A stretch of DNA of 64,000 nt. Origin: Psychromonas sp030397575. GTDB lineage: Bacteria; Pseudomonadota; Gammaproteobacteria; Enterobacterales; Psychromonadaceae. Of the stretch, positions 20,274 to 29,518 are shown piece by piece. Every line of letters begins with the position of its first letter. The stretch's first letter is position 1. The notes beneath the pieces are model-generated. The model was not told the DNA's origin and made no database searches. It saw nothing but the letters and a program-made list of their open reading frames with translations. The stretch is taken from NCBI RefSeq assembly GCF_046250175.1, contig NZ_CP176468.1. The stretch is one strand, 5' to 3'. The translations under genes and the position numbers were made by a program.

Positions 20274-21476
20274 ATGAATACTGAAAACCTTGATCAAAAA
20301 AATGTTACGCAGCAAAGCAACCAGTCTGAAGTACAGTTCATTTTCACTTCTCAACATAAAATATTAACTGCTACAGGTATCAAAAAAACACTTTCAAATG
20401 AAGGATTAAACACTTCTGAATTCATAACATCTGTTAAAAGTCATTTAAAAGAATTAAAAAAAATGGGTCATGACAACCCTATCGCTATCGGTTCAATCCC
20501 ATTTGATATTACTCAGAAAACAGAATTTTTTATCCCAAATAACAGTGTATATTCTGACAATTTTGACTCGAGTTCAGAGAACTCAGAAAGTAATGCAACA
20601 AAACTAATTTCATTATCGCAAGTAACCGGAGAACAACATTTTAAAGGTGCCGTGAATAAAGCCCTATCTCTATCTGAAAATACACAATTGGATAAAGTAG
20701 TTTTATCTAGAGCCATTGATGTACAAACTTCAGAAACTTTAAATGCGCAAAGCATGGCGCGAGTTTTATATCAGCAAAACCCTTCTGCCTATGTTTTTTC
20801 AATTCCACAATCTAATGGCAGTATCTTAGTCGGTGCGAGTCCAGAACTATTAGTTAAAAAACAAGGTAATCAAGTCAGTAGCAACCCATTAGCAGGTTCC
20901 AGAAAACGCACAGCCATAACAAAACAAAATGAGCAGCTTTCTGAAGAACTATGGTCATGTACAAAAGATCGTTTTGAGCATAAATTAGTCGCTGAGGCGG
21001 TATATCAAAACCTTAAACCATTTTGCGATCAACTAAATAACCCCAAAGCCCCTTCAATCATCGAAACATCGGCAATGATTCACTTGTCGACGAAAATTGA
21101 TGGCACCCTAACATCAGAAAATACTTCAGCGCTTGATCTTGCCTATGCACTTCATCCTACGCCTGCTATTTGCGGGACACCTGCTCATCTAGCTAAAGCC
21201 ACTATCCAACACTTAGAAGGCTATGAACGAGCACAATTTTGTGGTGCTGTTGGCTGGATGGATGCCGATGGAAATGGAGAGTGGGTAGTGACTATTCGTT
21301 GTGGTGTGATTCAACAAAACTCAATTCGGCTTTACGCTGGAGCAGGTATAGTACAAGGCTCAGACCCCGCTGCTGAATTTAATGAAACAGAAGCAAAATT
21401 AAATACCATGCTGACCGCCCTTGGTTTTAATGCAGCTAATGAACCTCAACAATCTACACAGGCGATGGCACTCTAA
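20274..21476 (+). CDS. entC: Isochorismate synthase (DHB pathway)
   Basis: The 400-residue chorismate-binding enzyme should convert chorismate to isochorismate, the first step to 2,3-dihydroxybenzoate. It shows the EntC/DhbC landmarks: LDKVVLSR with the catalytic Lys near 142, LVGASPELLVKK, ETSAMIHLSTKIDG, HPTPAICGTP, and the Mg-binding C-terminal region YAGAGIVQGSDPAAEFNET. Length is normal for EntC (about 390). AAGGGGA precedes the ATG by eight bases. The stop codon TAA overlaps the next ATG by one base, so it is translationally coupled to entE. Confidence 0.95.
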   Translation: MNTENLDQKNVTQQSNQSEVQFIFTSQHKILTATGIKKTLSNEGLNTSEFITSVKSHLKELKKMGHDNPIAIGSIPFDITQKTEFFIPNNSVYSDNFDSSSENSESNATKLISLSQVTGEQHFKGAVNKALSLSENTQLDKVVLSRAIDVQTSETLNAQSMARVLYQQNPSAYVFSIPQSNGSILVGASPELLVKKQGNQVSSNPLAGSRKRTAITKQNEQLSEELWSCTKDRFEHKLVAEAVYQNLKPFCDQLNNPKAPSIIETSAMIHLSTKIDGTLTSENTSALDLAYALHPTPAICGTPAHLAKATIQHLEGYERAQFCGAVGWMDADGNGEWVVTIRCGVIQQNSIRLYAGAGIVQGSDPAAEFNETEAKLNTMLTALGFNAANEPQQSTQAMAL

Positions 21477-23149
21477 TGACAATTCAATTTACTCCATGGC
21501 CTGAAAAATTTGCCAATGACTATGTTAAGAAAGGTTATTGGAATCACCAACCATTAACCCATATCATCGAGGGACAGCTGACAGATAATGGGCATAAAAC
21601 AGCGATTATTTGTAACAATAGATCCTTCACTTACCACCAAGTTGAAGCATTAAGTAATCAACTCGCAGCAGAAATAGCCTTAAAAGGTATCCCAGCAGGA
21701 TCAACGGCATTGGTTCAATTGCCAAACAGTGCTGAATTTTATATTGTGTATTTCGCGCTATTAAAATGCGGCATCGCAGCAGTTAATGCATTGTTCAATC
21801 ATAGCTCCCATGAATTAATGGCATTTGCTCAACAACTTAATCCAGCTTTATATATCTTATCAACAGAGCATCCTTTATTAGAGAGTCAAGATCAACAAAC
21901 CACATTACTCGCTAAATTAGCGCAATACGGAACAGAAAACTGTGAAGCTTTATTAGTTTCACCCGTAATAGCGGCGAGTTCAAATAACAGTGTAACTGCT
22001 GATATGCGCTGGCTTGATGAACAACCTGCATTATTATTGAACGGTAAACACGCAGATAAAATTAATCAGCATACTGCAGCCGATCAAGTGGCTTTCTTTC
22101 AATTGTCAGGCGGGAGTACCGGCACCCCGAAATTGATCCCTCGCACACACAATGATTATTATTACAGCATCAGACAAAGTGCAGTAGTCTGCCAACTTTC
22201 ATCTGATTGTATCTATTTATGCGCACTACCTGCACCACATAACTTTACACTCAGTTCACCAGGAGCGCTGGGGGTATTTTTTGCTGGCGGTACGGTTGTC
22301 ACGGCACCAGATCCAAGTCCAACGACTTGTTTTGCTTTAATAAAACAGCATCAAGTAAACATGACTTCATTGGTACCACCAGCGTTACATCTTTGGATAA
22401 ATGCAGTGACCGATACTCACAGCAGCCAAGCACTGGCTTCCCTAAATTTGATTCAAGTTGGTGGTTCAAAACTAAGCGTCACCATTGCAGAAAAAGTCAG
22501 TGTTGTTTTGGGATGTAAATTACAACAAGTGTTTGGCATGGCTGAAGGATTAGTCAATTACACCCTCTTTACTGACAACCAATGGCATATCACTCATACA
22601 CAAGGTAAACCTATGTCCCCTTGTGACGAAATTAAAATACTTGATGAATCAGGAAACCCAGTCAAACAAGGTGAAGTCGGCGCGTTATGGACACGTGGCC
22701 CTTATACCTTCAGAGGTTATTACAACGCCCCTATCGCGAATAGCCGAGCTTTTGATGAGCACGGTTTTTATTGCAGCGGAGACTTAGTTCAACAAACTGA
22801 AACCGGCTATTTAATTGTAATGGGTCGTAATAAAGATCAAATAAACCGTGGTGGCGAAAAAATTGATGCGCAAGAAGTAGAGGAACTGATGTTACAGCTT
22901 CCAGCTATTTCAGATGTTGCATTAGTCGCCATGGAAGATCCCGTATTAGGTGAACGCAGTTGCGCTTACATCATTAACAAATCAACAATAAAAGCCAGAG
23001 ATGTTCGCCGCTTCTTAAGAGAGCAAGGTGTTGCATCTTACAAAATTCCAGATCGTATTACCTTTGTTGATAATTTACCCAAAACCGCCGTAGGTAAAAT
23101 CGACAAACGAGCTTTACGCGAACTAACTTCTCTACAACTTACTGAATAA
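21476..23149 (+). CDS. entE: 2,3-dihydroxybenzoate-AMP ligase
   Basis: The 557-residue stand-alone adenylation enzyme activates 2,3-dihydroxybenzoate with ATP and loads it onto the aryl carrier domain of the EntB-like protein. It shows FQLSGGSTGTPKLIPRTHN (core A3), CALPAPHNFTLSSPG typical of aryl-acid ligases, FGMAEGLVNYT (A5), GDLVQQ (A7), GRNKDQINRGGEKI (A8) and the C-terminal catalytic Lys in PKTAVGKIDK (A10). It overlaps entC by one base and precedes entB by 10 bp. Confidence 0.95.
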   Translation: MTIQFTPWPEKFANDYVKKGYWNHQPLTHIIEGQLTDNGHKTAIICNNRSFTYHQVEALSNQLAAEIALKGIPAGSTALVQLPNSAEFYIVYFALLKCGIAAVNALFNHSSHELMAFAQQLNPALYILSTEHPLLESQDQQTTLLAKLAQYGTENCEALLVSPVIAASSNNSVTADMRWLDEQPALLLNGKHADKINQHTAADQVAFFQLSGGSTGTPKLIPRTHNDYYYSIRQSAVVCQLSSDCIYLCALPAPHNFTLSSPGALGVFFAGGTVVTAPDPSPTTCFALIKQHQVNMTSLVPPALHLWINAVTDTHSSQALASLNLIQVGGSKLSVTIAEKVSVVLGCKLQQVFGMAEGLVNYTLFTDNQWHITHTQGKPMSPCDEIKILDESGNPVKQGEVGALWTRGPYTFRGYYNAPIANSRAFDEHGFYCSGDLVQQTETGYLIVMGRNKDQINRGGEKIDAQEVEELMLQLPAISDVALVAMEDPVLGERSCAYIINKSTIKARDVRRFLREQGVASYKIPDRITFVDNLPKTAVGKIDKRALRELTSLQLTE

Positions 23150-23159
23150 CAGGATAATT

Positions 23160-24050
23160 ATGTCTATTAAATCACTTGCCGCTTATACATTACCAACGTC
23201 AGAAGAGATCCCAAGCAATAAAGTATCTTGGCCTTTTGAACCACACAAATCAGCCTTGTTAATTCATGATATGCAACAATATTTTGTTGAGTTTTATGGC
23301 CAAGACAATGCCTTAATCGACCAAGTCGTAAAGCATATTGCCGAGCTGAAGCAATACTGTAAGGCTAACAATATCCCAGTATATTACACCGCACAACCAC
23401 AACAACAACCAGAGGGGGATCGTGCTTTACTCAATGATATGTGGGGAAAAGGTTTACCAGAGCATCCAGAAAAACAACCTATTATTGATGCTTTATATCC
23501 AGACCAAGACGATATTGTATTAACCAAGTGGCGTTACAGTGCATTTTATCGTTCTCCGCTCAAAGAGATGATGGATAACTCATCGCGCGATCAACTGCTT
23601 ATCTGTGGTATTTATGGTCATATCGGGGTAATGCAAACAGGTGTTGATGCCTTTATGAATGATATAAAACCATTTTTAGTCGCTGATGGTATTGCTGATT
23701 TCAGTCGAGAAGACCACTTATTAGCGCTCAACTATATTGCTAGAAATGCCGGAAGAGTGGTCAGTAAAGATCACCTTATCAATACCCCTGTGAATACAGA
23801 ACCTAATATTGCATTCACTAAATCAAGTTTGCGCGCTCAGATAGCGCCCTTTATTGAAGATGCTGATGAGCTACAAGATGACGATAATCTGATGGATTTT
23901 GGATTAGATTCTGTTGCAGTAATGACGTTAATTTCTAAATGGCAGCAACAAGGTATCAATGCCAACTTTGTAGACCTAGCTAAAACACCTAGTGTTGATG
24001 GTTTCTGGCAAGTTATATCCCAATCATCAGGTCAAGAAGGACAAGCTTAA
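23160..24050 (+). CDS. entB: Isochorismatase with aryl carrier domain
   Basis: The 296-residue bifunctional protein has an N-terminal isochorismatase domain (about 1-205) that hydrolyses isochorismate to 2,3-dihydro-2,3-dihydroxybenzoate and pyruvate, with ALLIHDMQQYFV (catalytic Asp), LTKWRYSAFYRS (catalytic Lys) and ICGIYGHIGV, where Tyr replaces the more common Cys/Val context. The C-terminal aryl carrier domain has MDFGLDSVAVM, whose Ser takes the phosphopantetheine arm and presents DHB to the first condensation domain of the NRPS. It directly abuts entA with no spacer. Confidence 0.95.
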   Translation: MSIKSLAAYTLPTSEEIPSNKVSWPFEPHKSALLIHDMQQYFVEFYGQDNALIDQVVKHIAELKQYCKANNIPVYYTAQPQQQPEGDRALLNDMWGKGLPEHPEKQPIIDALYPDQDDIVLTKWRYSAFYRSPLKEMMDNSSRDQLLICGIYGHIGVMQTGVDAFMNDIKPFLVADGIADFSREDHLLALNYIARNAGRVVSKDHLINTPVNTEPNIAFTKSSLRAQIAPFIEDADELQDDDNLMDFGLDSVAVMTLISKWQQQGINANFVDLAKTPSVDGFWQVISQSSGQEGQA

Positions 24051-24821
24051 ATGGCAGAACAATTGGCTAATTCTCAACAATGGCACAATAAAAAAGTATG
24101 GGTGACAGGTGCGAATCAAGGTATTGGTGCTGCAACAGCTGAAATGTTTCTGGAATTGGGTGCTGATGTAGTTGCTTTTGATCAACATTTCGATCAAACA
24201 CACAATAAAATAACGCAAATCACCCTAGATATTAGTAATGAGCAAGCAGTCAAAGAAGCTTGCCAATCGCTATTAACACCAGAAAATAAAATTGATGCAT
24301 TAGTGAATGTTGCTGGTATCTTACAAATGGGACAAATAACTGAGTTAAGCAGTAAACAATGGCAACGTACTTTTGATGTTAACGTCTCTGGTGCATTTTA
24401 TATAATGCAACAAGTGATTCCAGTGATGAAGGCTGCTAATGCCGGCGCAATTGTCAGTGTCTCGTCAAATGCAAATCACATGCCTCGTATGGCAATGGCC
24501 GCTTACAGCGCCTCTAAGTCAGCATTAACCAATTTAACTATGGTGGCGGGTATTGAACTTGCTGAATATGGAATTCGATGTAACGTTGTATCTCCAGGCT
24601 CGACACAAACCCCGATGCAATGGTCATTATGGCAAGATAAAACCGGTGAAGCGAATACCATTAATGGATTTCCTGAACAGTTTAAACCAGGTATTCCACT
24701 CGGTAAGTTAGCGACGCCAGACGATATTGCCGAGACAATTGTATTTCTATGCTCCTCACAAGCCAACCATATAACATTACAAGATATTGTTATTGATGGC
24801 GGTGCAACCTTAGGAAAATAA
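24051..24821 (+). CDS. entA: 2,3-dihydro-2,3-dihydroxybenzoate dehydrogenase
   Basis: The 256-residue short-chain dehydrogenase should oxidise 2,3-dihydro-DHB to 2,3-DHB with NAD+. It has the Rossmann motif TGANQGIG near residue 20, the NVAG stretch, a Ser in SVSSNANH and the catalytic YSASK. Length and order (entC-E-B-A) match DHB operons in enterobacteria and vibrios. The ATG begins immediately after the entB stop codon. Confidence 0.94.
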   Translation: MAEQLANSQQWHNKKVWVTGANQGIGAATAEMFLELGADVVAFDQHFDQTHNKITQITLDISNEQAVKEACQSLLTPENKIDALVNVAGILQMGQITELSSKQWQRTFDVNVSGAFYIMQQVIPVMKAANAGAIVSVSSNANHMPRMAMAAYSASKSALTNLTMVAGIELAEYGIRCNVVSPGSTQTPMQWSLWQDKTGEANTINGFPEQFKPGIPLGKLATPDDIAETIVFLCSSQANHITLQDIVIDGGATLGK

Positions 24822-24829
24822 GGTTTTCA

Positions 24830-25561
24830 GTGTTAAATATAAAATGTCCCAATAACATTTTGATAGATAACCCAACTTGTATCGATACAGACTCTGTATC
24901 GATACAAGATGTTGGCCATATCGTCATCGCAAGTTGTACTTTTTCATCAAACCGATTTAATAATGACCAATTCAACACCCTAGAGATTCCGCTACCCTGC
25001 TCATTAGACAATGCCGTCGCTAAGCGTAAAAGCGAATTTTTGGCAGGTCGTTACTTAGCTAAAATAGCCATGAAACATCTAGGAGTTAAAGGCTTAAATA
25101 TTCCTATTGATGAGCACAAAGCACCTGCATGGCCCGCGGGTTTACTGGGTTCTATCTCTCACTCAAAAAATACCGCGCTATGTGTTATCACTAAATCACA
25201 AAACCATAATTTTATTGGTATAGATATTGAACATTGGTTATCTACAAGCGATGCTAATAGCTTAGTGAATAACATTGTTGTTGATCAGAGCGAATACCAA
25301 ATCATGCTCCCTCATATTAGCTTTGAACAGGCAATTACCTTGATTTTTTCAGCAAAAGAGAGTTTATATAAAGCGATATTTAAAGCGTTTAGTCACTATG
25401 TTGATTTCGATGTTGCTATGGTGACAGAGTTAGATTTCACAACAAAACAACTGACCTTAACGTTATGCCAAAACCTATCGGAAGCGATGCATATAGGTCG
25501 TCAATTTATCTGCCAGTTTAAACTGTCCGAACAATTAGTTACCACCTTAATAAGTGATTAG
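24830..25561 (+). CDS. entD: 4'-phosphopantetheinyl transferase (EntD-type)
   Basis: The 243-residue enzyme transfers phosphopantetheine from CoA to the carrier domains of the EntB-like protein and the NRPS. It shows the EntD/Sfp signatures: RKSEFLAGR, GSISHSKNTAL, IGIDIEHW (metal-binding Asp and Glu) and FSAKESLYKAI. The only suitable start is GTG at 24830, eight bases after entA. It appears to be the last gene of the biosynthetic operon; a Fur box follows. Confidence 0.92.
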   Translation: MLNIKCPNNILIDNPTCIDTDSVSIQDVGHIVIASCTFSSNRFNNDQFNTLEIPLPCSLDNAVAKRKSEFLAGRYLAKIAMKHLGVKGLNIPIDEHKAPAWPAGLLGSISHSKNTALCVITKSQNHNFIGIDIEHWLSTSDANSLVNNIVVDQSEYQIMLPHISFEQAITLIFSAKESLYKAIFKAFSHYVDFDVAMVTELDFTTKQLTLTLCQNLSEAMHIGRQFICQFKLSEQLVTTLISD

Positions 25562-25575
25562 GTAAATTCATTAAT

Positions 25576-25594
25576 ATTAATGATTCTCATTAGT
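25576..25594 (+). promoter_or_regulatory. Fur box upstream of the siderophore importer operon
   Basis: The 19-mer around AATGATTCTCATTA resembles the E. coli Fur box GATAATGATTCTCATTATC in its central part. It lies about 55 bp before the binding-protein gene, between it and entD. Confidence 0.72.
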
Positions 25595-25648
25595 ATAAAA
25601 GAGAAGAATTAATCTATATAATCATTTTATTTTTTCAAGGTGTTACAC

Positions 25649-26662
25649 ATGATTCGATTGCTTGTCCGCCCTTTTTTAATAGTGTTTACAGGACTTGTAT
25701 TAGCAAGTTGCGGTGATCCACAGGAAACCAGTTCAACATTAGCAATCGATCAAATAGAAAAAGATCCTTCTGGGTGGCCAAGAAGTATCATGACATCACA
25801 GGGGCTAATCACGCTGGATAAACCACCGCAACGTATTGTCTCTACCAGTGTCACCCTATCAGGTACTTTGCTCGCAATAGATGCGCCTTTAGTTGCTTCT
25901 GGAGCAACTATGCCTAACACCAACGTCGCTTCAGAAAAAGGATTTATGCGTCAATGGGACACGATTGCTGAGCAACGTGGTTTAAAAGCTTTATATCAAA
26001 GTGAGCCCAATGCCGAAGCCATCATTAAAGCGCAACCCGATGTTATTATAATTTCTGCTACTGGTGCTGATTCTGCGATGCGTTTATATGATCAACTTAA
26101 AGATATCGCGCCAACGTTAGTCATTCGTTACGACGATAAAAGCTGGCTCCAACTAGCACAAACCTTCGGAAACCTCTTTGGATTAGAAACTCAGGCCGAG
26201 TCAGTGATCAATTCATTTCAACAACAAGTAGAACAAACGAAACAAAATATTACACTGCCTGAACAACCCACTACTGCCATGGTGTATACCCTAGATGATA
26301 GTGGCGCGAGTATTTGGACAAGCCAATCAGCGCAAGGCCGTTTACTTGAAACCTTAGGATTTACCCTTGCCACTGTCCCTGAATCAATCAAAGGAGACAT
26401 TAGTATGGGTGTTCGCAATGATATTATTATTGCCAAAGGAGAGCGATTCCCAGATGCCGTAACAGGAAAATCCATTCTGTTATTTGCAGCTGAAAAAGCA
26501 ATAGAACAACAAGTATTAGACAATCCTTTTCTACAATCTAATCAAGCAGTTGAAAATAAACAGGTATACGCAGTAGGTAGCGATACTTTTAGACTGGACT
26601 ATTACAGTGCAAGCAATTTATTAAGTCGCCTACAATCGCTATTTGGTAGCAACAATGACTAA
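25649..26662 (+). CDS. fepB: Siderophore-binding lipoprotein of an ABC importer (FepB-like)
   Basis: The 337-residue protein is a cluster A-II (class III) periplasmic solute-binding protein. Its signal peptide ends in a lipobox, LASC, so it is probably membrane-anchored. It contains PQRIVSTSVTLSGTLLAID and AIIKAQPDVIIISATG, typical of FepB/FecB relatives. I prefer the ATG at 25649, with AAGG eight bases upstream, over the in-frame GTG at 25640. It would deliver the ferric catecholate to the permeases encoded next. The following gene overlaps its 3' end by 8 bp. Confidence 0.9.
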   Translation: MIRLLVRPFLIVFTGLVLASCGDPQETSSTLAIDQIEKDPSGWPRSIMTSQGLITLDKPPQRIVSTSVTLSGTLLAIDAPLVASGATMPNTNVASEKGFMRQWDTIAEQRGLKALYQSEPNAEAIIKAQPDVIIISATGADSAMRLYDQLKDIAPTLVIRYDDKSWLQLAQTFGNLFGLETQAESVINSFQQQVEQTKQNITLPEQPTTAMVYTLDDSGASIWTSQSAQGRLLETLGFTLATVPESIKGDISMGVRNDIIIAKGERFPDAVTGKSILLFAAEKAIEQQVLDNPFLQSNQAVENKQVYAVGSDTFRLDYYSASNLLSRLQSLFGSNND

Positions 26663-27671
26663 TTGCCAAATCAAAAAAAGTACGGCAAGTCGTTACCAAT
26701 TGTTAATCTTTTGCATCATGCTATTAGGCCTGATCATGATTGCTAGCCTGTGTATTGGCGCTAAGCCCATATCCGTTAGTGAAATTTATCATGTACTATT
26801 TTCCAATCAATCAGGATTAACCAGCACGATTATCTTTGAAGGCCGTTTACCCAGAACCTTAAACGGATTATTTGTAGGAATGGCCTTGGGTACTTCAGGC
26901 GCATTGATACAAGCAATTACACGAAACCCATTGGCTGACCCTGGCATTCTCGGCATTAACCTAGGCGCGAGTTTAGCAGTCGCTATCGCCGTCGTCTTTT
27001 TAGGGGCGACACAATTTAGCGAGTTTTTCATTTATGCTGCACTGGGGTCGTTAATAGCGAGTTTATTAATATTTGCTATTGGAAGCCTCAGCGCCGGTAA
27101 AGTTGACCCACTAAAATTAACCTTAGCGGGTATCGCCTTAGGCGCGGTATTTGCCGGACTTAGCTCTGCTTTAACCTTATTTAATCCACTAGCTTTCGAT
27201 CAAATACGATTTTGGAGTGTAGGAAGTCTAGATATCCGCACCCTATCTGTGCCTTTATATATTGCTCCGGTTGTTATCGTCGGATGTTTATTAGCCTTAA
27301 CTATTACACCTGCATTAAACGCATTTGGTTTAGGTGACGCTTTAGCTGCTACTCTTGGAAGCAACCCTATTCGAGTACAAATTGTTGGATTAATTACCAT
27401 TACTTTATTATGCGGTGCAGCCACCGCTGCAGCTGGCCCAATAGGATTTGTGAGTTTAATGATGCCTCATATTGCGCGTTGGATGGTTGGCCCAGATCAA
27501 CGCTGGATTATCCCATTTAGCTTTATCCTAACGCCTTGTTTATTACTTATTGCAGATATTATCGGTCGTTTACTGGTAGTTGGTGAGCTTAGAGTATCTA
27601 TTGTCACCGCTTTTATCGGTGCACCTATTCTTATTTATTTAGTTCGTCGAAAAGGAGCGAGTAGTTTATGA
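26655..27671 (+). CDS. fepD: Ferric siderophore ABC permease (FepD-like)
   Basis: The 338-residue FecCD-family permease has about ten membrane helices. Family features include EGRLPRTLNGLFVGMALGTSG near the N-terminus, NPLADPGILGINLGAS, and GFVSLMMPHIARWMVG before the ATPase-contacting loop. It should form the inner-membrane channel with the FepG-like subunit. ATG at 26655, overlapping the fepB stop, fits better than the upstream TTG at 26643. Its own stop overlaps the next ATG (ATGA). Confidence 0.93.
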   Translation: MTNCQIKKSTASRYQLLIFCIMLLGLIMIASLCIGAKPISVSEIYHVLFSNQSGLTSTIIFEGRLPRTLNGLFVGMALGTSGALIQAITRNPLADPGILGINLGASLAVAIAVVFLGATQFSEFFIYAALGSLIASLLIFAIGSLSAGKVDPLKLTLAGIALGAVFAGLSSALTLFNPLAFDQIRFWSVGSLDIRTLSVPLYIAPVVIVGCLLALTITPALNAFGLGDALAATLGSNPIRVQIVGLITITLLCGAATAAAGPIGFVSLMMPHIARWMVGPDQRWIIPFSFILTPCLLLIADIIGRLLVVGELRVSIVTAFIGAPILIYLVRRKGASSL

Positions 27672-28654
27672 CCTCCAATGTAGGCAACTTTTTAACTAAG
27701 ATTTTAGGACTCGTTGTTGTGCTAATCTTAGTCTATTTTACGCTGTTTATCGGTGATGATATCGCTCATAACCTGCAAGGTATTTGGCAGTTAATCAGCG
27801 GTGAAGCAGATAAATATCAATCGATTGTGGTGTGGCAATGGCGCGCTTCAAGATTATTCTCAGCGATGATCATTGGTTCAGCACTTGGCATTAGTGGTGG
27901 CGTATTCCAATCATTAGTTAGAAATCCACTCGGTAGTCCAGATATTACAGGCTTTAATGTGGGGGCCTTTACAGGTGTGCTTATCTCTATCGCCCTATTC
28001 GGAAACCTTTACTGGTATAGTGTGATTGGTGCAATAATTGGTGGCTTAGGTGCCGCGATTTTAGTATATCTATTTGCGTATCGAGATGGGCATTCAGGTT
28101 TTAGACTGATTATCGTAGGTATTGCCATCAGTGCAACCTTGACCGCTTTTAATCAATGGCTATCGCTAACCGTGTCATTAGAAACAGCAATGACAGCAGC
28201 ACTTTGGAGTGCGGGATCACTTAATGGCATGACTTGGTTACGCATCATGCCGGCAACCCTATTAATTGTCGCTTTAGTGGGCTTAGCCTTATTACTTAAA
28301 ACCCGAATGAAATTGTTAGAGATGGGCGATGATACGGCCGCTGCACTGGGTATTTCAGTGAATAAAAGTCGATTAATCATTATGTTAATCGGTGTCTCTT
28401 TAACAGCAGTTGCCACAGCGATTACAGGCCCAATCTCTTTTATTTCACTCGCAGCTCCACAAATAGCACGTCGATTACATCCTCAACGACATATCACCCT
28501 AGTTGGCTCTGCTTTAGTCGGTGCTTTATTACTCATGAGTGCAGACTTTATGGCTCAACATGGTTTGCAAAACGCGACACTGCCTGTCGGCCTTGTCACC
28601 ATCAGTTTAGGTGGCCTATACCTGGTTTATTTGATTATTCGAGAAGGTAAATAA
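27668..28654 (+). CDS. fepG: Ferric siderophore ABC permease (FepG-like)
   Basis: The 328-residue second FecCD-family permease pairs with the FepD-like subunit. Markers are WRASRLFSAMIIGSALGISG, VRNPLGSPDITGFNVGA, LEMGDDTAAALGI and GPISFISLAAPQIARRL. Start and stop overlap the neighbours (ATGA with fepD, TAATG with fepC), showing tight coupling. Confidence 0.93.
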   Translation: MTSNVGNFLTKILGLVVVLILVYFTLFIGDDIAHNLQGIWQLISGEADKYQSIVVWQWRASRLFSAMIIGSALGISGGVFQSLVRNPLGSPDITGFNVGAFTGVLISIALFGNLYWYSVIGAIIGGLGAAILVYLFAYRDGHSGFRLIIVGIAISATLTAFNQWLSLTVSLETAMTAALWSAGSLNGMTWLRIMPATLLIVALVGLALLLKTRMKLLEMGDDTAAALGISVNKSRLIIMLIGVSLTAVATAITGPISFISLAAPQIARRLHPQRHITLVGSALVGALLLMSADFMAQHGLQNATLPVGLVTISLGGLYLVYLIIREGK

Positions 28655-29502
28655 TGACACAACAATCCTCTCAGCTAAGCGCTGTAAACACAGCAGAGAC
28701 ACATACTGCACAAGCTGCGCTATCTACAAAATCAGTCACGCTAGCCTATGAAGATAATGTGATCGCCAAAGACCTCACCGTTGATATTCCACAGGGTAAA
28801 TTTACCGTTATTGTTGGCCCCAACGGATGTGGTAAATCGACTCTATTACGATCATTAAGTCGTTTATTAGTGCCGCAATCTGGTGAAATTTTATTGAATG
28901 GGGAGAACATTCACCACCAATCAACGAAAGAAGTGGCTAAAAAGTTAGGCTTATTACCTCAATCAGCCATTGCCCCCGATGGAATTAAAGTTATTGACTT
29001 AGTCTCCCGTGGTCGATTCCCTCATCAAAAGTGGTTTCAACCATGGTCTGAAGCAGATCAACAAGCCGTTGAACTAGCAATGCAAGCAACCGGAGTCATC
29101 GATTTTGCAGAATTCAATGTAGATCAATTGTCCGGTGGCCAACGACAACGGGTATGGGTAGCAATGGCATTGGCACAAGAAACATCACTATTGCTGTTGG
29201 ACGAGCCCACCACCTATTTAGATATTGCTCACCAAATCGAGTTAATGGATCTATTTCAAGATCTTAATCAGATTCAAGGACATACTCTAGTCGCAGTCTT
29301 ACACGACCTTAATCATGCTTGTCGCTATGCTGATCATTTAATCATGATAAAAGCTGGTGAAATCATTGCGACAGGTTCGCCTAATGAAATAGTCACAGAA
29401 GCACTAATTGAACAAGTCTTTGGGTTATCCTGTTTAATCTTATCTGACCCTATTTCTAATACGCCGTTAATTATTCCTCGAGGGAGGAAAACGGCGAATT
29501 AA
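28654..29502 (+). CDS. fepC: Ferric siderophore ABC ATPase (FepC-like)
   Basis: The 282-residue ATPase energises the importer. It has Walker A GPNGCGKST (about 55-63), the Q-loop LGLLPQSA, signature LSGGQRQRVWVAMALAQ, Walker B LLLLDEPTTYLD and a switch His in AVLHDLNHA. About 25 residues precede the ABC domain. It ends 16 bp from the convergent stop of the esterase gene, with only a small imperfect CCTCGAGG-containing hairpin near the stop. Confidence 0.94.
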   Translation: MTQQSSQLSAVNTAETHTAQAALSTKSVTLAYEDNVIAKDLTVDIPQGKFTVIVGPNGCGKSTLLRSLSRLLVPQSGEILLNGENIHHQSTKEVAKKLGLLPQSAIAPDGIKVIDLVSRGRFPHQKWFQPWSEADQQAVELAMQATGVIDFAEFNVDQLSGGQRQRVWVAMALAQETSLLLLDEPTTYLDIAHQIELMDLFQDLNQIQGHTLVAVLHDLNHACRYADHLIMIKAGEIIATGSPNEIVTEALIEQVFGLSCLILSDPISNTPLIIPRGRKTAN

Positions 29503-29518
29503 CCTTCAATCAAGTAAA

